The notes below the pieces were generated by a model. It ran no database searches and was not told the DNA's origin. It saw only the letters and a list, made by a program, of their open reading frames with translations. From the NCBI GenBank assembly GCA_025738555.1, contig JAOVFP010000015.1, positions 1,488,001-1,552,000 of the forward strand: 64,000 nt of DNA. Direction: 5' to 3'. The stretch is from Cyathus striatus (lineage: Eukaryota > Basidiomycota > Agaricomycetes > Agaricales > Nidulariaceae). This document shows positions 10,225 through 22,251 of this stretch, piece by piece (the first letter of the stretch is position 1; each line of letters starts with the position of its first letter). A program made the translations under genes and the position numbers.

Positions 10225-13200
10225 ATGGTTCTGGTGAGTCATATGTATATTTCTGTTCTAGAGATTTATATTCTAATAACAAATAAAGGGATTCTTCAAG
10301 CATATGTATGCTTACTTTGTGCCAGCTCAGAAGAGAAAGCGCTCGGGTTCACAAGGTACCAGAAGTTCAAGTGAGATTGAGCATTTACCATCCAAAAAGA
10401 AGCGGTTGGATGTACTGGATGATTTAACTGGTGATTATATGTTATTATATGATAAAGTAATCAGTCAATAACACTTAAATTACAGCAACAGGAAAGAAGA
10501 AAATTAAGAATACTAAACCTAAGCATTATCTGAAAGCCTCTAAACGAGACCAGGAAGATAGTGATTCAATGTCTGAAACTGAGCTATATGAGTTGCTTCT
10601 TGCTGCAAAGAAAAAAAAGGCCAATCTCAGGAAGGAATTGGCTGATAGTAGCAAAACTGTGAAAGAATTATATGAGTGTACAGCAGATGGAAAATTTGTT
10701 CTTTGCACTTCTGCTTCTAGTGCAGCTGATACTCCTATGGATATCAATGATAGTAATGACACTATTAATATTGAAGATCTGAGATCTTGGGATGGCTGGC
10801 CTGATGGTGACTGGGAAGCCAACTATACTAATGAGTTTGTTGATGCCACAAATAATCTGCATGTACACTGGGCTACAAGATTAAATGGTGGGTATGGAGG
10901 TAGTGCAAAATCAAAACTGTGGAGTAATGGAAAATGTGCTGTGAAAAAGTGTCTGGGTGTTATCAAATGTGATAATAATGATTGTAAAATAAGAACATGC
11001 CCCAAGACAAGAATGTCTGCTCTTACCAAACAACTTAAAGAACCATGTGCTTGTGGTGCTAAAAAAATACATATTGAATGTGGTGTAAATTCTAAAACAT
11101 ATACATGGTCTGGAGGTGTTCATTATGTTAATGGTGGATTTCATACCCATGATAGACCAGGAAACATTCTCTCATTACTACCATATGAATTGGAAGATCT
11201 TGGAGATGTTGTTGAAGAACATCCTAATGCAGGACCATTACAGCTTGTTGTTGGAGTTAGGGGAACTAATGGTCTCCCAGGGAAATCTGTTGCACTTATA
11301 TCAAAGGCTTTAATCAATGCTGATCGAGTAGGATATGAGTGACAAAAAATAATTGGACAGACAGAAAATGCTGATGATTTTGTAAAGAATTTTGCAAGAT
11401 TTCAAGAGGAACACCCTGGATTTATTATATTTGAACAGTTTGGCAAAGTTACAGTTATCTCAGTGCAATCTTCATTTATGGCATCACAGCTCATTAAAGA
11501 TAAGGTAATTGATGGTCCTCTAAATGGTCTTGTTAGTGATGCAGCCCATGGATGGTGGAAAGACCATAAATCCCTGCTTATTGTCTCTTCTGTATATTCT
11601 CCTGAGCTTAGGCGATGGGTTCCAGGCATTTTCTCATATAGTAATGGAGCATCAGCAAGTCATTATGAGCTACACTTCAGTGCACTATTATATAGTATGG
11701 AGGAGCAGCTTGAAAGAAGGGACATTGAAATTACTGATTCACTATTCTCAGGTGTAAGTATTTCATCTACAATGACTACATTACTTGACTAATTAAATAT
11801 TAAAATTAGGTAATGGATTTTAGTGAAGCAGAGCATAAAGGATTTGTTGAAGCATTAGTTAAGTTTTATATTTGACGGAATGATTCTAGATCAGAGGAGG
11901 TTCTTCATGAGATGGCTACAAATTCACTTTGGGGATGTCAAGAGCATTTTCGTGCTTCCCTTACAAGGGTAAAAAGAAATCATGGAGTTATTAGTCCAGA
12001 TAAAGCAGATATATTTGAGTCACGAGTTTTATCAGCTCTTAGAACAAACAATGCTGTTAAGTTCAAGGAAGAAATATGAATTATTATTCGTGACTTCCCA
12101 TTGGCAGAACTATGGATTAATTGGTATCTTCGAGATAGCATAGCAAAAATGCTATTTACGTCACAAAAACGAATGCATCCAGACATATGGGACTCTATAC
12201 CATCTACTACAAATGCAGAAGAGGCAATGCATTGGAAGTTATACAGTGCTGGAGGTAAAGACCATGGCCTTCTTGATGGACTTCATGGATTGTTTGCAGT
12301 TGCAAAGTATTATGAGAGAATTTATGAGGCTGCTTCACAGGGAACATTAATACAATATGGAAGACCTGAGCCTTGGAAAGCAAATATAGAGAAGTATGGT
12401 AGAACAAAGCCATCAAGAGATCCAAGAAGAAGTCGCTCAAAGAAAAAGAATGATGGAAGACCACCAGATACATCTGCAGAGTTAATTCCTAAGCCTAATA
12501 AACATAGTAAAAAATCAAAGAAGCAATCAAAAACTTCTAAGACTATAGCTACAACTGAGAAAGAAGTACTGAAGGAGGAAAAAACAGTACCAAATCAAGT
12601 GGTTGAAAATCAAGATTCTATGGATTGTGAAAGCATGAGAACTCCAAGCTTTAAGTGGGGAAGCAATTCCTGTTGGCTTGATGTATCATTACAGCTACTG
12701 TTCACTGCTCTTAAACAATGTGAGAGTGATTTTCATACAGCTTGTAATGGCAATACCTCCAAAAGTGAAACACCAGCATTCTATGAACTGGTACAATTAT
12801 TCAATAATTGGTTGGATGTTCAAACTAATCCTGAAGGAGAGTCCTCTGTTAAGAAATTATCATCACAACGTGATAAATTCCGAAGCTATTTAATAAAAAA
12901 TAGACTATGCTATGTTGATGAATATGGATGTAGTGATACATGGGTAAGCAGTCCTAGTTTTCTTATTTTTTTGTTTTCTGATCTTCTCATCTATATAAAA
13001 GGGCTGGCTATATTCAATTGTATCAAAAGAAAGTACTGATGAAGAATATCTTGCACATGCATATTTTGAGCAACTTGAGGCTCAGTTTAATATTTGTGAA
13101 GGCTGTGAATCTACAGGTGGTCGTCATATGCAAATTCGGAAAACACCTCGGAGTCAGAAGTATCATGACCTTAGGGATAGTGATACTGAATCTTGTTTTG

Positions 13201-15521
13201 GTCGTGCTGAATTATGGCTCAGACATCAGTCACAAAATCATAATAATAATCCTTCTAGAACAACAAATTCTTGCTGGCGAGTTTGTGAAGGAGAAGTCTT
13301 ATGCTCAGGAACTCAAAATGAAACATATAATATCTGGTTAACACTGCCTGTAATTTTTATTCTAAATGTTGGAGAAAATGTCTCCACAGAATCTGAGCAA
13401 ATGTGGACATTTCCAAGGGAGCTCAGACCATGTACAGTACAAGAAAAAAATAGTGGAATGATTTATGATATTGTTGGACGTGTATTCCATTCAAAATCCA
13501 AAAATCATTTTGTTACACGCTATGAAACATCTGAAGGCATATATCACTATGATGGACTGACAGCTAGTTATGGCATTCCACTTGATATTGATTCTAGTCA
13601 AAGTATCCTACATGGATGGAATATTCAAAACCCTCCAGGTGGTTATAAAACATCTTCTGTTGTTTACTGTCTTAGGGGTGGTCTATCATCTCAGAAGCAG
13701 TTTTTTAAGAAGCAAACCAAAATTTTAAGTTCTCAATATGGTATCCAAATGTCTGGTTTAAATACAATTTCTACTGCACCAATATTGTCATACAGAAAAT
13801 CAGATCTGATAATGATGACTCCAAATGATAGAGTATGGCTTCGTGATCCTTTAAATGCAAAAACAGTTGAATATATAACATATCAAGCCAAGAATAGTGA
13901 GGGTGAATTATCATCTGATAGTCAAAGTCAGTTACAAGTGCTTGCAAAGCCTAAGAAGAAGGTGACCATTTGTATACCAGAATCATCGGCATCTGAAAAG
14001 GAATTTGAAAACTTGATAAGTTCTCAAAAACAGAAACAGAGTGCTCCATTCAAATGTCGATGTGGAAAGAAAGACAATATTATGGATGAAGAGGGATCTA
14101 CATTGATACAATGCAACCGATGTAAATGTTTTATGCATGTGGCATGCCAAAGACATGGAAGGGCATCAGATCTATCAAAGAAGGCAAAATATACCTGTGA
14201 TATATGTTTATATCCAAAGGCTTCTCTTTCCTTCTCACCATTCCAATACCCAAGGTATATTTTTTTATAATAAATATGCACTGCCTTTTCTAATATTGCT
14301 AATAGTCCTTGAATCAGCCGGGGGTTTTCTCAAAAGCCACTTAGCAAGCGGTTAATGTATGTGAATCACTACTATGTAAATTGTTAGAGATGTATCTGAA
14401 CATTTTATAGGTCAGGAAAAGGAGCTCTAGCTCGGTTGGATAAGTTCTGGTATCCAGTGCGATTAATTATAGCAAATGAAGATCAATGGAGAGTCAAATT
14501 CTGGAGAGAATGCTGCTTTTTACCTAACATGGAACCAGATTCACTTTTGGTTTGGATTGACAAGCAAGACATAGTTGATGAACTGTGGGAAGATTTAAAG
14601 GGTCGAAGGAATATTCAGGTATGATTCAGCTAGATACATGTATCTTTTCATACTTACTATATTCTAGCTTGGAGAATGGACACATGCACATGAAGTTTGT
14701 ACAGAAGAAGATATTATAGTAGAGTTCCAGAAGATACCTATCACTCAGGAAACTATCAAGATCTTAACACCACATATTCAAATTTTGAAAGCATTGTTAA
14801 CTATAGATCCTTTTGACCAAAGTATTGAAGAACACAATAATGTACCAGCTCTTCAATTTGTCCGAAATATGTCTAAAACAAAGAATCCAATACACAAGTA
14901 CATACCTGCTGGGACAGTTCCATACTCTGGTGACTTGACACCTCTGGAAAGAGGAGAGATTGCACATTGGTTTTCAGTCAATGTCCCAGGTGCAAGTGAT
15001 ATACCAACTCATAAATGGTTTGGAACAGCACCTCTGGCCCATGCATACACTATCTTTATTGCATCCACAAGAGACAGCCTTATTCAAAGCAGTGATAGTA
15101 TCAATACATTGGAAGCAGCATGGAAATATCAAATTGAAAATATATGGGTAAAGGGACAGACAACTGATGTAGACAGAGAATGCCTCAGTCACTTTGAAAG
15201 AAGAATGTTTGAGAGGTCAGTCCGAGCTGGAAGGGCTGGAAATTATGTATGGGGTCTTGATGTTGGTCCTACACAAAATAAATGGGATCCATATGATGGT
15301 CTTCCAGAAACCTGGTTTGACACCAATGTAAATGGACATGATAGTGACTTAGAGGTGAGTAATTGTGCCATTACATTAGTATTAGTGGGTAATTGAAACA
15401 TTTATAGTTTGGAGAGAATTACAGAGACTCAGAGACACCAACCATTGACTCTCCAAAGCCACTAAAACCCAAGCCAAAACCAAGACCTGTAACAAAAGGA
15501 TGGGTTTGGTTAGAGGAGTAA
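10225..15521 (+). pseudogene. MULE transposase fused to USP-type deubiquitinase and PHD finger (8 exons, three in-frame TGA)
   Basis: Exons by hand: 10225-10233, 10289-10430, 10486-11753, 11810-12943, 13002-14254, 14411-14618, 14668-15354 and 15408-15521. All phases agree, giving 1,604 sense codons apart from TGA at 11340, 11873 and 12077. In order: basic N-terminus (QKRKR, PSKKKR); a GCM/WRKY-type zinc finger at residues about 201-272 (CLGVIKC through FHTH); a MULE DDE core with candidate Asp in VSDAAHG (about 402) and in VMDFSEAE (476), then WGCQEHF (about 515); a USP Cys box SNSCWLDVSLQLLF (Cys about 761) and His box KNHFVTRY (His about 1020) with YHYDG; a C4HC3 PHD finger at about 1200-1256; and a roughly 330-residue C-terminus of unknown role ending KGWVWLEE. 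The transposase and protease assignments rest on motif layout. The stops imply a dead or recently dead gene; CGA-to-TGA change fits at least two of them. Confidence 0.8.
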
Positions 15522-15599
15522 GTACTGCAGTAGACATATACAAACTTCAGTGTAGGTTTGAAATTGTAATTATATTTACATTCTGAATAATATTTATTA

Positions 15600-17240
15600 C
15601 CCCACACATATTTCCATTTGAACATGTGTCATACTCAAGTCATACTCGCACTCAGACTGATATATCATGCTAAAACTCAAATTTATACTATTAACACTCA
15701 ATTTAAACCTGGCCTAAGTATTCATGCTCATGCTCACAGTCAAACTCACTTAATTGAGTGTGAGCATGAACACACCCACCCCACGCTCATGCACAAACAC
15801 AGTTTCATTGAGAGTGAGTGTGATAAGTCAAATTAAAAGGACATACTAAGTACACATGAGCGTGAATACAGATTAGTATATATATTCTCACACTCACATA
15901 TATTTACTATAGAGTCAGCATGATAGGTAATACCTATCACGCTCATGCTCAAATTAATATATATATTCACGCTCACATATATTTACTGTAGAGTGAGCGT
16001 GATAGGTATTACTTATCACGCTCATGCTCAAATTATAACACCATGCTAAGTATGCGTGAGCTGTGAATACAGATTAGAATATACATTCATGCTCACACAT
16101 ATTTACTTTAGAGTGAGTGTGAATTTGAGCATGAGCGTGATAGGTAATACCTATCATGCTCACGCTCAAATTAATATATATATTCATGCTCACATATATT
16201 TACTGTAGAGTGAGCGTGATAGGGTATTACATATCACGCTCACGCTCAAATTATAACACCATACTAAGTATACATGAGTTGTGAATACAGATTAGAATAT
16301 ACATTCATGCTCACACATATTTACTATAGAGTGAGCATGAATTTGAGTGTGAGCGTGATAGGTAATACCTATCACGCTCACACTTAAATTATAACACCAT
16401 ACTAAGTACACATGAGCTGTGAATAAAGATTAGAATATACATTTACACTCACACTCAAATTAATTTATATATTCATGCTCACATATATTTACTGTAAAGT
16501 GAGTGTGAATTTGAGCGTGAGTGTGATAGGTATTACCTATCACGCTCACGCTCAAATTACAAGGACACACTAAGTACACATGAGCGTGAATACTGATTAG
16601 AATATACATTCACACTCACACATATTTACTATAGAGTGAGTGTGAATTTGAGCGTGAGCATGATAGGTATTACCTATCACGCTCACGCTCAAATTAATAT
16701 ATATATTCACACTCACATATATTTACTGTAGAGTGAGTGTGATAGGTAATACCTATCACGCTCACGCTCAAATTACAAGGATACACTAAGTACACATGAG
16801 CATGAATAAAGATTAGTATATATGTTCACGCTCACTCTATAGTAAATATGTGTGAGCGTGATAGGTATTACTTATCACGCTCACGCTCACATATATTTAC
16901 TGTAGAGTGAGCGTGGATGTAAAATACATATTTATGATTCATGTTCATGCTCAATCTAATTGAGTTTGAGTGTGAGCGTGATGGATATTACCATTCACAC
17001 TCATGGACACTCATACCAACTATTAATGTGAGAGTGGATAATTATATTTACACCTTTTTAAGACAATACAATACAGGAATATGTCAACTTATAAGAAATT
17101 ATCTTCACGCTCATTTAGGATTTCTTCACGCTCAAGTGTAGGATATTCACGCTCACATATAAGATCTTCACGCACAGGGTCGATATTCCACGCTCACCTA
17201 TTGAGCGTGGAATATCGACCCTGAGCGTGCACGGAATTTT
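15600..17240. repeat. Right subterminal palindromic repeat array of the MULE
   Basis: About 1.6 kb of degenerate tandem units. Each combines the perfect palindrome GATAGGTAATACCTATC, or its GTATTAC variant, with runs of CACGCTCACGCTCA and its complement, an AT-rich spacer like TATATATATTCACGCTC, and ACATATATTTACTGTAGAG. Units recur at irregular intervals near 15.92, 16.14, 16.36, 16.52, 16.66, 16.74 and 16.86 kb. The array ends in a long hairpin (about 17170-17215) with arms around GGTCGATATTCCACGCTCA. No protein-coding signal. Confidence 0.85.
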
Positions 17241-17261
17241 CTGCCTGCCCTAAATAGAGAT

Positions 17262-17720
17262 ATATGGGTCTCTTGAGACGCCCATCAAACTCGGAGTTCT
17301 AAGATGATCGATGAGATAAGGAAAATAGTTAGTGGTGATAATGTTGAGGAAGTGAGGTACATATCGATAAGATTTGAACTTCAAAACGATGTTCTGGCGT
17401 GAAGGTGATGGATATTGGAGAGGACGTAATCAAGACTAAAATGCTGATCCACGAGGACTAAGAAAGTTTGGTTAGAGTATATCTAAACCCTGTAAGCTGT
17501 ATAGTACCCCAAGACAGAGATGATAGTTCTAGCAGGAGGATGGCACACTTCGTGTCGCACGGAGTACGAAGATTGAAATTTTGAAATTGAGGATTTTGAA
17601 GAATGTTGTCTAGTCGATCATCGATATTTTTATTGGGAGCCTTAGAACACTCCCGTAACACCAAAATTTACTACTCGTAAATTGGCAGAGAGGGACGGTG
17701 CATGCTTGTCAATGAGATGA
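17262..17720 (-). pseudogene. Copy X2 of unidentified ORF family X
   Basis: The minus strand carries LTSMHRPS near 17690-17715, then KAPNKNIDDRLDNILQNPQ near 17580-17640, and then loses the frame. It matches X1 and X3 segment by segment. It lies immediately right of the MULE and divergent from tra2 copy 2. Unknown function; a remnant. Confidence 0.35.
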
Positions 17721-18640
17721 TCAAAACGAAGAAAACAAGACGCGACACGTCTGAAACTGCGACGGTCTTGAACGTGATCCTGAAGATTACGTAAATCAGA
17801 GTCAACGGTCCTCCAGAGCTCCAGCCTTGCTCCAACCAACCTCCAACTCTTATTCACACTCGCTCTGACCCTAACAACTGTTCTTCTGGTTTGCGCCATG
17901 CCCGACGTTTTGGTCTCAGAAAACCCAAGTACATTCATCTCACTATCTCGCCACCAGCAACGGATAACGATACGTCCTCAGCATCAGCTATGTACAACAA
18001 CAACGAGCTCCCCCCGTTCTTCATTGCCGGCCTAGCCCACCGTGACTGCTGCATCTTTTAATCTACTCTTTGTGTTCAATCCTCAGTTTCGCTCCTATTG
18101 CCCCAGTGCTGAGCGCTGAAGGCTCTGTAGAGACTTCGCTCCCGGGTTCACTCCCTTGTCAGCAAACTGATACATGTACTACATACCCAGTGAGTTGACC
18201 GCGTTTTCTTCCCAAGAGTCCAGCGTCTGATGTTCTTTCAGTATTCCCCCCTTCTTTGGTGCATTCCTACCACCCTACTACCTCCCTTTCGACGCATCCA
18301 ACTTTCATACCACCAACTCGATGTGTCAATCCTCTCACATTGGACCTACCCAGTAAATGGCGGGATTAGCACAAATGGGCCGCGAATAACGCTCATGGCA
18401 TGCACTCCCTCGTGATGCGCCGAGATGTAACAGTAGGGCAAGGAGCACTGGAAGGGATGTTCGCGGAGAGTAAGATCCTACTTTTGCGTTCCAGTAGTTG
18501 CGGGTGCTGATGTACTAGTGTGTTTTAGGAAAGATGGAAGGGACGGCTCGAACGGGAGGGAGAATCCTCGTTTCGGAGCTGAGTTATAGCATTGACAGCC
18601 GGAGCTCGAGGCTACGATCATGAGGATTGACAAAGTGTGT
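17690..18640 (+). repeat. Segmental duplicate, shared with 23930-24855
   Basis: About 0.9 kb is closely similar to 23930-24855, starting at GGACGGTGCATGCTTGTCAA and running through the start region and first exons of the tra2-like copy. I count only scattered differences, so this is one of the younger duplications in the window. Confidence 0.8.
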
Positions 18641-19312
18641 ATCATTTATCTCGCCTTTCTTCGTTTTGTGTATGTGCGCGACTGTAGTTTTCATATGACT
18701 GTACTTTCTAATCGCTTTCCATCATTGCATTCATGTGTAAAAAACTGGGCTAGCATGGATAGAAACATTCTCGTTCTCTACTTCTTAGTTGGGACATTTC
18801 TGGTATAATAAGTATTCTGAATCTGGGTGACGTTTAGCGGCAAAGTAGTTAGGAATCTAAGACTACGCCACCTTAGTTTTTGTATGTGCGCACAATAATT
18901 AAAGACATGAAGGTACGTGCGCGGAGGGTGTTTTTATGCTGAGGCATAAGATTGTCGTGACTTCGAGCCTATGGTAGGGTGGGTATTCGTTCTCTATCTT
19001 TTATCCTCTCCTTCGTTTAAACTAGTTATAGCGTCCTCTACTTGAGGTACCACTGAAGGACCAGCGTGTATACCCTTTGTTCTGTCTCCCACTCTTCGTC
19101 CTCCCCTCTTACCCCTCTCTTCTCACTCGCCCATCTCGCCCCGTGACCCCATACTCACTCCCCTTACAGGTCAAAAGTGCATCAGTCATGTATGAACCTT
19201 GTACCTGTGAGCCTCGCGGCTTCGAGTTCATCGCGATGGAGACGTCCAAAGAAGCCGACGCTACCATCACCACCCTCAGCTCTATCGAGATTGTGGGGAG
19301 GTCGTTACCATT
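17898..19312 (+). pseudogene. tra2-like RRM/SR protein pseudogene, copy 2
   Basis: It contains, in order, an MPD(V)L start near 17898; a Ser/Arg exon vestige near 18405-18470; the first RRM half at about 18535-18635 (SYSIDSR-LEA, frame broken); and the second RRM half at about 19170-19312 with EPRGFEFIAMETSKEADATI. RNP1 is altered (GFEFIAM where GFGFVTM is expected). The Arg/Tyr/Asp tail is missing, because sequence similar to the 3' flank of NACHT B follows directly. Introns are retained. It lies tail-to-tail with NACHT B, about 200 bp away. Confidence 0.72.
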
Positions 19313-19515
19313 GAAAGGTCTCCTCCCTCCGTCCCTGGTAGCACCTGCCGATCCGTCTTCCTCTCCTATCCATGGTTCCCTTGTCGGCTCCTCATATATC
19401 ACCTGCCGACATTGATAACTGACAGGCTTTCCCTTACTTTCATCGCTGTGCTCTTCTCACCGCACACAAATACTAGTACAATACCACCTCCAAGTATCAA
19501 TTCTGAAATCGCAAA

Positions 19516-22194
19516 CTAATCGGTACTGTACGTATTGACCATAGTTGACCTCCCAGGGCATGTTTTAGTAGGGCATGAGTCTTTGTTATAGCAAAAATAA
19601 GTAAAGTAACCAATTGACCCTTCCTCAGTTGCACATTGTGCTTTTGAAAATGCCTTCTGCCATCCATCAATGATGCTTTCAGGAGGGTTTGGTAGTTTCT
19701 AAAACATGACCTTTAGATGCTCTTCATGATACTAATAACTGTAAGTAAGTGAATGGTACCTTTAGCCAGCCCAATAAATATACTTCTGCTTCATGCATAA
19801 GCATCTTGTTGAGAGAATCGTTGTCATAGAAATCCTGAGCTGCAGATTGTAGTGCTGCTAGAAGTGCAGGAGTTGAATGTTGTTTTAGATTCAGCAACGA
19901 CTTTGCCCATATCTTCAACGTGTCCATGCTCATCCATAAGTATTCGGGGTCTAGTGAAATTCCAATTATTGTAATGTATGCATCTGCATAATCATCCGGT
20001 GTGCAATGAAAATTGCTAGAAAACTGACGGGTAGATAAAAATATTGATAAGCTCTTCTGGTAGCCCATGTCGTACAAAAAATTGATATTGAAAAGTATTT
20101 CACGGAACGATTTACGATCATGAATAGCTCCCAGTATATCGTACAGCCTATGGGAAATGCCCAAGTAAGTCAAAGGAACGATAACTTGTAAAGCAAGCAA
20201 TTGCTTTATGAGAGTGTCACTGTTATATGATTTTAAATGTTTGAGCCAAAGGGGACAGATAATCGATACGCGAAAGGAATCGATGTTTTGACGTATCTAA
20301 TGAAAAAAGTTACAATATCAAACCTGTCAAGTAAAAGTGGTATTATTTACCTCATAAAATCGAAGCCATAAATCATCATGCAGGGACTTAAGAACTTTCA
20401 CGGACGGTGAGCAATTATTTACGAGGGCTTCAATTAAATCTACTAAAGATTGTGTATCCTGGTCCTTTGTAAGCCCAAGGATCTTGATAGCATCTTGGAG
20501 TTGTAAGCGATTTGAATATTGTTGAGTGGCTGAGAAGAACTTCTTTAAAGGTTGAAATGTTTTGGGAATTTCCACATATCTATTATGACTGTAGAAGTGG
20601 TTGTGCACGCGGAAAAATGCATAGAGCCAACCAACTATGAGATATTAGAACTAATATTTCTTTTGGAAAGTATGTTTACATACCATGTTCTTCTACTGTT
20701 TCATATCTGGGTTGAATCAGGAACTTTAGGCAAGAGTGAGCAATGTTTGCATGAACAGCTTGTAGGTCTATATGGAAACCTTTTGACCGTTCCTTTTCCA
20801 TTAAAAAGTCATGAAATGACTTGTGATGAAACTGAATCTTCAAACGATTGCTGTAACTTGATTCCGATCCTACATTGAGATCAATGAGAGAATGAAGATC
20901 ATTTAATGCAAAAAATGCTTCTCCCTGTGGGAGGGATAACAGCTGTTCCACAACAAGAAACAGTCTATTTTGATTGTGGTATATTGCCATTGCGATAGCA
21001 TCTGATAAATATCCATGTGAATGATTGCAAGCCTCCTCCATGGCAAGTATATATCCCAGCACTTTCATAGCTCTTTCAGGTTCTTCTAATCTGGATAATA
21101 TCTCGTGGTAAAGGAGGTCAAGATCTGCAAGAGGAGAAGTACTACCACTATCTCGTATTCCAAGCACAATTTCGAGTCGTGCATTGGGATTGTGATTGGG
21201 ACTAGAGATAAACTTGATCACTGTCGCAGCGTATATGAATTGTCCTGAAGACCGCTCAACAAGTTTTTCTATGGTAGACGAGGGTGGCCATGGTCGATGG
21301 ACAGATTTAAGAGCAGATTTGAATCGGCGACAATTCAAAATGAGGGAAAATCCACTCTGGAGCACTGTTTGAATATCCTGCTGGCTTCCTGGGATGTTGG
21401 ATAATGAAATAAGCTTCGTTACAGAAGCAATCTCCTCAGTATCCCAGACTTCTTGCAGATGGAGTTCCGGCCGACTGGTGATGAAAAATCCTAGGGGAAA
21501 ACCTTCGTACTGTACAGCTTCCACCAACAGTCTTAGTATTGATAACTGCACTGCTTTATCTTCACATTCATCCAGTCCATCGATTATTATGGTGCCATAG
21601 AGGGGTTTTTGACAGGACCTGACAAATTTGAGGCAAGGCTCGAGAATGAGCTTTTGGAATTGAAAGTCAATGGATGCATCGTGAATGAGTAATGGATTTA
21701 GCTGTATCTCTGCTAAAATGTACCCTGCAAGTACATCATTCAGCATTGCTAGTTGATATGCAACAGTAGTGAAGAGCTTTTTCGCATTGTTTCGATCTGG
21801 TGAACCTCTCCAGAAAAAGAAGCTGGCGCCAAGAAATCCAGCATGAGCAGCTTCATTGCACACAGATCGTGCTATGCATGACTTTCCAGCGCCTGCAGGC
21901 CCGTGTAAATATAATATACCAGTTTCTTTATCGGGTTCTCTAACCCACTGATTGGTATCACTGAGTAGTTGTTTGCGAGTATCTGGGTGACATTTTGGTG
22001 CATCGTGCTGGTCTCCTGAGTTGTGACTTGCACCCTGAGCAACAAACTGAGAAAGGTATTGGAGTTCTAGTACAACAAGTAAGTATGCCATAAATACTTC
22101 TAGCAATGGGTATTGTTGTACCATCTCTCCCGTTATTTATATCCATAAAGTTCCCTCCTTTTATGACGAAATTTGATGAATTTGCAAAAAACAT
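19516..22194 (-). CDS. NACHT P-loop NTPase (NLR-like STAND protein) B, intact, 5 exons
   Basis: Exons by hand: 22122-22194, 20684-22066, 20351-20634, 19760-20296 and 19516-19698, giving 2,460 nt and 819 residues. Exon 2 is exactly as long as in copy A (1,383 bp), and phases are identical throughout. The N-terminus MFFANSSNFVIKGGNF is followed by a conserved linker ending DAPKCHPDTRKQLL, Walker A GPAGAGKS, Walker B TIIIDGLDEC, FITSRPE and HHKSFHDFL. The C-terminal region has FHCTPDDYADAYITI and ends with the cysteine motif in YFCYNKDSCPTKTC. No recognisable ligand-sensing repeats. Expected role: NTP-dependent oligomerising switch in non-self recognition or cell-death control, inferred from the family and not shown here. 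A TATA-like run sits near 22242-22251. Confidence 0.88.
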
Positions 22195-22241
22195 GTTGAT
22201 TGCTGGAGTGTGAGGGTCCCGCTGTCACATTTTGAACGTCT

Positions 22242-22251
22242 ATTATATATA
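22242..22251 (-). promoter_or_regulatory. Probable core promoter of NACHT B (TATA-like)
   Basis: The minus strand reads TATATATAAT about 50 bp before the start codon at 22194. It is preceded by a CATGCTGTG box and followed by a TTCAAAATGTGACA box, the same order as upstream of copy A. Confidence 0.5.

Larger units (their letters stand above)
9139..17250. mobile_element. Mutator-like (MULE) transposon, 8.1 kb
   Basis: The ends are GGGCACGTAG (9139) and the inverted GGGCAGGCAG (17250); inward similarity is imperfect and continues through CCGTGCACGC and ACGCTCAATAGGTGAGCGTG. TAAATAGAG occurs immediately outside both ends (9130-9138 and 17251-17259), a 9-bp target duplication as expected for MULEs. 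The element holds one long plus-strand gene (10225-15521), about 1.1 kb of left subterminal DNA and 1.7 kb of right subterminal DNA dense in TGAGCGTGA/CACGCTCA motifs. It was inserted into an X-family remnant: the right flank resumes sequence similar to 181-260 and 31.34-31.40 kb. Confidence 0.88.

Noticed and set aside
11340..12079. TGA recoding (selenocysteine or readthrough) in the MULE gene
   Set aside because: No sign of a recoding element was sought or seen, fungi generally lack selenoproteins, and the sites fit CGA-to-TGA decay.
15600..17240. CRISPR-like array
   Set aside because: Repeats vary in length, occur in both orientations and have no unique uniform spacers; the host is a eukaryote and the array lies inside transposon ends.
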